26,513 nucleotides of DNA. Origin: JAFDWI01 sp964449375 (GTDB lineage Bacteria; Actinomycetota; Acidimicrobiia; Acidimicrobiales; Iamiaceae). The notes beneath the pieces were generated by a model, which saw only the letters and a program-made list of their open reading frames with translations, was not told the DNA's origin and did not search any database. Made by a program: the position numbers and the translations under genes. Positions 23,402-26,513 of this stretch are shown here, piece by piece (the stretch's first letter is position 1; every line of letters starts with the position of its first letter). The stretch is from contig CAYVAS010000034.1 in assembly GCA_964449375.1 (NCBI GenBank), forward strand, positions 1 to 26,513. Direction: 5' to 3'.

Positions 23402-25687
23402 ACCGGCCACCGGGGCGGCCGGTTGAGCCGTGTTGGGGTCACCATCACCGTCGTCGCCGATCCCGCCCTCGAGATCGACCCTCGGCAGGATCCGATCCAA
23501 CCAGCGCGGCAACCACCAGTTCGCATCGCCGATCATCGACATGACCGCCGGCACGAGGACCATCCGCACGATCGTGGCATCCACGGCGACGGCGGTGGCG
23601 AGACCGATGCCCATCATCTTGACCACCGGGTCGTCGCTGGCCACGAAACCCAGGAACACGCTGATCATGATGAGTGCAGCCGCGGTGATGACCTTCGCGG
23701 TGGCGCCGAGGCCGACCACGACGCTGGCGATGTTGGGGCGCCCGGCGTGGTACTCCTCACGGATTCGGGAAAGGATGAACACCTGGTAGTCCATCGACAA
23801 CCCGAACAGGATCGCGAACATCATCATGGGGACGAACGAGGCGATCGGCACGGCCTCGGCCAGGCCGATGAACCCGCGCCCCCAGCCCCACTGGAACACC
23901 GCGACGACCACCCCGTAGGCGGCGCCGATCGACAGCAGATTCATCACCGCCGCGGTGATGGGCACCAGAATCGACCGGAACACGATCATCAACAGGATGA
24001 ACGACAGGGCGACGACCGCGCCGATGAACCACGGGAGTCGTTGGGCGATCCGGTCGGACTGGTCGATGAACCCCGCGGTCGGTCCGCCCACCAGTGCCTC
24101 GGCACCGGTGCCGGCCGTGGCGGTCGGGAGCACGTCGGCACGCAGCCGGTGGACCAGGTCACTGGTGGCCTCGTCCTGGGGCTTGCTGGTCGGGATGACG
24201 GTGTAGAGGGCGGTGTCACCGGTCCTGTTCGTCTCGGGCGGTGCGACGGCGCGCACCCCGGGCTCGGCGCGCAATGCGGCGCCGATGTTCTCGAGCACCT
24301 TCGGGTCATCGGTATCGGTCAGATCGACGGTGACCACCAGCGGGCCGTTGAAGCCCGGACCAAAGCCGGCGGCGACCAGGTCGTAGGCCTTGCGATGGGT
24401 GGTCGACGCCGGGTCGGTCCCGGCGTCGGCCTGACCGAGCCGCATCCCGAGCAGCGGCGTCGCCATGACCAGGAGGATCACGACGGCGCCGATCGCGTAC
24501 CGCACGGGACGGTGCGCGATGGCACGGGCCCAGCGTGCCCACCCCCGTACCACGGCCGGTTCACCGATCTCGTCGCGCGCGAGGCGGTGGCGACCAGTTC
24601 CTTGGGACGCCCCGGTCGTAGGACTGGTGCCGACTGTCGACGCGATCGAGTTCGACCCGGCCGCCAGGTCGCGTTCGGACTTGGGCAAAACCGTGTTTCC
24701 GGCGGCGCGGAGCACGGCGGGCAACAATGTGACGGCGACGAGCACCGCCACGGCGACCACGATCGAGGCGGCCCAACCCAGCGCTGCGACGAAGGGGATC
24801 CCGGAGAATCCGAGGCCGAGGATCGCGACGACCACGGTGCCTCCGGCGACGACGACGGCCGCGCCCGCGGTGGCGTTCGTGCGCCCGATGGAGGCACGCA
24901 GATCCATCCCTTCGGCGAGTTGATCACGGTGCCGGCTCAACACGAACAGCGCGTAGTCGATGCCCACGCCCAACCCGATCATCGTCGCGAGCCGGGGCGC
25001 GATCGAGGGAATGTCGACCAGCGCACCGACCAGACCCACCAGCGACAGCCCGGTGACCAACCCGATGATCGCGGCGATGAGCGGTGTGGCGGCCGCGAAG
25101 ACCGACCGGAGCCCGATCATGAGAACGATCAACGCCGCCAGCACTCCGAGCATCTCGCCGGGACCTTCGGAACGTTCCTTGAGGACCGTGGGCAGCTCGC
25201 CGCCGAACTCGACCTGCACGCCCGTCGCCTCCGCGGAGGGCGCGGTGGCGACCAGCGCATCGAGGCCGTCGTGTCCGACGTCCTTGGTTGAGGCGTCGTA
25301 CTGCACAGCGGCGAACGCAGTGCGCTGGTCCGGTGAGATCGACCGGGAACCGTCGAGCGGGTCGGTGACCGATGCGACGTGATCGAGGCTGTCGATGGTG
25401 CGCGTCGTTTCTGCGATCGTCGCCGCGTGAACGGGGTCGGTGACCGGCCCATGTTCGGTGTGGAACACGACCGTCGCGGTCGCGCCGGAACGTTCGGGAA
25501 AGCGCTCGGCGAGCAGGTCGAGGGCCTGCTGGGACTCCACGCCGGGCACCGAGAAGTCGTCCACCGGTTCTCCACCCGCGAACCGGGCGGCCCCGCCGAC
25601 CAGCAGGATCCCCACGATCCACAGGGCGAGTACGGCACGATGGTGGTCCGCCACCCACCTCCCCAGGCGATCCAGCAGGTTCGACAT
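23150..25687 (-). CDS. MMPL-family RND transporter with antisense-encoded C-terminal tail
   Basis: This 845-residue MMPL transporter is homologous to its convergent neighbour. Marks are LALWIVGILLVGGAARF (N-terminal helix), GLGVGIDYALFVLSRHRDQL, and GLSMDYQVFILSRIREEYHAGRP in the second half, ending in the conserved LPRWLDRILPRVDLEGG near residue 738. The reading frame then continues for about 105 hydrophilic residues (rich in Gly, Gln, Glu and His). The last 83 or so are encoded antisense to the 3' end of the other MMPL gene, so the ancestral stop seems to have been lost. The ATG at 25685-25687 is preceded by a TAGGGT -10 (complement of 25703-25708) and by two dyads shared with the divergent TetR gene, its likely repressor. 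The substrate is unknown. Confidence 0.9.
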   Translation of the reverse strand: MSNLLDRLGRWVADHHRAVLALWIVGILLVGGAARFAGGEPVDDFSVPGVESQQALDLLAERFPERSGATATVVFHTEHGPVTDPVHAATIAETTRTIDSLDHVASVTDPLDGSRSISPDQRTAFAAVQYDASTKDVGHDGLDALVATAPSAEATGVQVEFGGELPTVLKERSEGPGEMLGVLAALIVLMIGLRSVFAAATPLIAAIIGLVTGLSLVGLVGALVDIPSIAPRLATMIGLGVGIDYALFVLSRHRDQLAEGMDLRASIGRTNATAGAAVVVAGGTVVVAILGLGFSGIPFVAALGWAASIVVAVAVLVAVTLLPAVLRAAGNTVLPKSERDLAAGSNSIASTVGTSPTTGASQGTGRHRLARDEIGEPAVVRGWARWARAIAHRPVRYAIGAVVILLVMATPLLGMRLGQADAGTDPASTTHRKAYDLVAAGFGPGFNGPLVVTVDLTDTDDPKVLENIGAALRAEPGVRAVAPPETNRTGDTALYTVIPTSKPQDEATSDLVHRLRADVLPTATAGTGAEALVGGPTAGFIDQSDRIAQRLPWFIGAVVALSFILLMIVFRSILVPITAAVMNLLSIGAAYGVVVAVFQWGWGRGFIGLAEAVPIASFVPMMMFAILFGLSMDYQVFILSRIREEYHAGRPNIASVVVGLGATAKVITAAALIMISVFLGFVASDDPVVKMMGIGLATAVAVDATIVRMVLVPAVMSMIGDANWWLPRWLDRILPRVDLEGGIGDDGDGDPNTAQPAAPVAGSVGEGDLGKDLVQPPRQCPGGTAGQSQEHGQQDETNQERVEQHGHSQGHPHLLGWDRPRQREGEEHRDHDAGGREDDPSGVGE

Positions 25688-25702
25688 GTCGGCCTCCGCG
25701 CG

Positions 25703-25743
25703 ACCCTACGAGTGCAGTCACTGCATTCTTGCAGTTGCTGTAA
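25703..25743. promoter_or_regulatory. tandem dyad operators between MMPL and TetR genes
   Basis: TGCAGTCACTGCA (25713-25725) is a perfect 6-1-6 palindrome. TTGCAGTTGCTGTAA (25729-25743) is a second, imperfect dyad whose centre lies 17 bases away. They lie directly behind the TAGGGT -10 (complement of 25703-25708) of the MMPL gene and 34 bases before the TetR start. They are probably bound by that TetR protein. Confidence 0.6.
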
Positions 25744-25765
25744 TCATGCACAACCTGCTCCCGGG

Positions 25766-25771
25766 TAACCT
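25766..25771 (+). promoter_or_regulatory. possible leaderless -10 of the TetR gene
   Basis: TAACCT matches TANNNT and ends 6 bases before the ATG at 25778. No Shine-Dalgarno is present, which is consistent with a leaderless transcript. Confidence 0.4.
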
Positions 25772-25777
25772 GCGCGC

Positions 25778-26371
25778 ATGGACACCACGCCGGGTCTGCG
25801 CGAACGCAAGAAGCTGGAGCGCCGCAGACTGATCGAGAGCACCGCACTGGAGTTGTTCGAACGTGATGGCTTCGATGCCACCACCGTCGAGGCCATCGCG
25901 GCAGCCTGCGACATCGCTCCGCGGACCTTCTTCTCGTACTTCGCCACCAAGGACGACCTCGTCCTCGCCGACTACGCCGATCGCTTGCAGCGGATTCTCG
26001 ACGCGTTCGCGGCACGTCCGGCCGACGAACCCGCATGGCGCGCACTCCAGCGCGCGTTCGCGTCGGTCGCCGCGGACTACGAGGCCCAGCGCGACGAGCT
26101 CCGGGCGCGCTTCGCGATCATGGCGACCGCACCATCGGTCCGTGCCCGGAGCCTCGAGCTGCAGCTCGGATGGGAATTCGCACTCGCCGAGCGCCTCGCG
26201 GAGCGCGCCGATGTGGCTGATTCCACCATGGCCCAGCTGCTCGCCGGCACGGCCTTGGCGATCATGCGGACGACCCTCCGTGAGTGGCTCGTCTCCGAGA
26301 CCGAGGCCCATCCTCCCGAGCTGATGCACCGGGGCTTCGCCCTCGTGGGACACGGCTTCCACAACCTGTAG
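25778..26371 (+). CDS. TetR-family transcriptional regulator
   Basis: This 197-residue protein has an N-terminal TetR DNA-binding domain: RRRLIESTALELFERDGFDATTVEAIAAACDIAPRTFFSYFATKDDLVLADY, residues 15-66, with the helix-turn-helix around 35-55. An all-helical ligand-binding domain follows. The FFSYFATKDDLV segment and tail resemble the MftR-like acyl-CoA-responsive group, but that is a weak impression. It diverges from the minus-strand MMPL gene across 90 bases with two dyads, the standard layout for a local repressor that senses the exported compound. It might also be the regulator of the four-copy palindrome, although none of those copies lies in its own promoter. Confidence 0.9.
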   Translation: MDTTPGLRERKKLERRRLIESTALELFERDGFDATTVEAIAAACDIAPRTFFSYFATKDDLVLADYADRLQRILDAFAARPADEPAWRALQRAFASVAADYEAQRDELRARFAIMATAPSVRARSLELQLGWEFALAERLAERADVADSTMAQLLAGTALAIMRTTLREWLVSETEAHPPELMHRGFALVGHGFHNL

Positions 26372-26462
26372 CGGCGACGAGGATGCACCAACGGCGACCC
26401 GAGTCGCTCACACCGGTGCGCGGCCGGGGGAGCGCCGAGATCGCCCGGACGCCGGGAGCGGC

Positions 26463-26484
26463 TACGGTCTGACACACCGTCAGA
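26463..26484 (+). promoter_or_regulatory. -10 box fused to palindromic operator (site 4 of 4)
   Basis: TCTGACACACCGTCAGA (26468-26484) is the same palindrome with one arm mismatch. The TANNNT box TACGGT (26463-26468) shares its last T with the palindrome, exactly as at 5591-5612. It precedes the gene truncated by the window edge. Confidence 0.7.
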
Positions 26485-26507
26485 ACCTTGTCACGAAGAG
26501 ACCACGC

Positions 26508-26513
26508 ATGGGC
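26508..26513 (+). CDS. start of a gene cut by the window edge
   Basis: Only ATGGGC (Met-Gly) is present. It is called a gene because a purine-rich ribosome site (CGAAGAGA, 26494-26501) and a -10/operator pair identical in layout to that of the SDR operon precede it. By its operator it is probably another acyl-CoA or steroid catabolism gene; nothing of the product can be seen. Confidence 0.5.

Overview
The window is about 26.5 kb of very GC-rich DNA with dense, short-spaced genes, many GTG starts, several apparently leaderless promoters (TANNNT a few bases before the start codon) and gene families typical of Actinomycetota: FadD/FadE-type acyl-CoA enzymes, an IpdF-like steroid-ring dehydrogenase, an Ltp3-like lipid-transfer thiolase with a DUF35 partner, DUF222-HNH (13E12) and MMPL transporters. 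The mix resembles a lipid- or steroid-degrading actinobacterium, perhaps of the Acidimicrobiia. The lineage is inference, not something the sequence proves.

Layout from left to right. An acyl-CoA synthetase (254-1801) is followed by two compact type II toxin-antitoxin modules on the minus strand, a VapBC/Phd type (1904-2526) and a MazEF type (2608-3175). Next come a small DUF4242 protein and an HD-GYP plus LuxR-HTH regulator whose 3' end runs into a 14-bp tandem repeat. A lipid-catabolism block follows on the plus strand: an MFE-2-type hydroxyacyl-CoA dehydrogenase and an acyl-CoA dehydrogenase in one operon, a strong hairpin, an IpdF-like dehydrogenase, a PAS-GAF-GGDEF-EAL protein and a MaoC-like protein. 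Convergent to it is a DUF35-Ltp pair, followed by a MacB/LolD-type ABC exporter (ATPase plus FtsX permease), another SDR, and an arylsulfotransferase-like lipoprotein. The last third holds a DUF222-HNH gene surrounded by palindromes, two convergent MMPL transporters, a TetR regulator, and the first two codons of one more gene at the right edge.

The clearest unifying signal is a 17-bp palindrome, consensus TCTGACNNNCCGTCAGA with small variation. It occurs four times: before the acyl-CoA synthetase (208-222), the SDR-acyl-CoA dehydrogenase operon (5596-5612), the DUF35-Ltp operon (13211-13227) and the truncated right-edge gene (26468-26484). At two of these sites it starts on the last base of a TANNNT -10 box. 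This looks like a repressor regulon for acyl-CoA or steroid catabolism whose regulator is not identified here.

The two MMPL genes appear to be controlled differently. The plus-strand one has two copper-sensor-like (CsoR/RicR-type) ATACCCC-GGGGTAT operators, and the minus-strand one shares a promoter region carrying two dyads with the divergent TetR gene. No tRNA, rRNA or CRISPR array was seen, and no gene-free stretch exceeds 300 bases.
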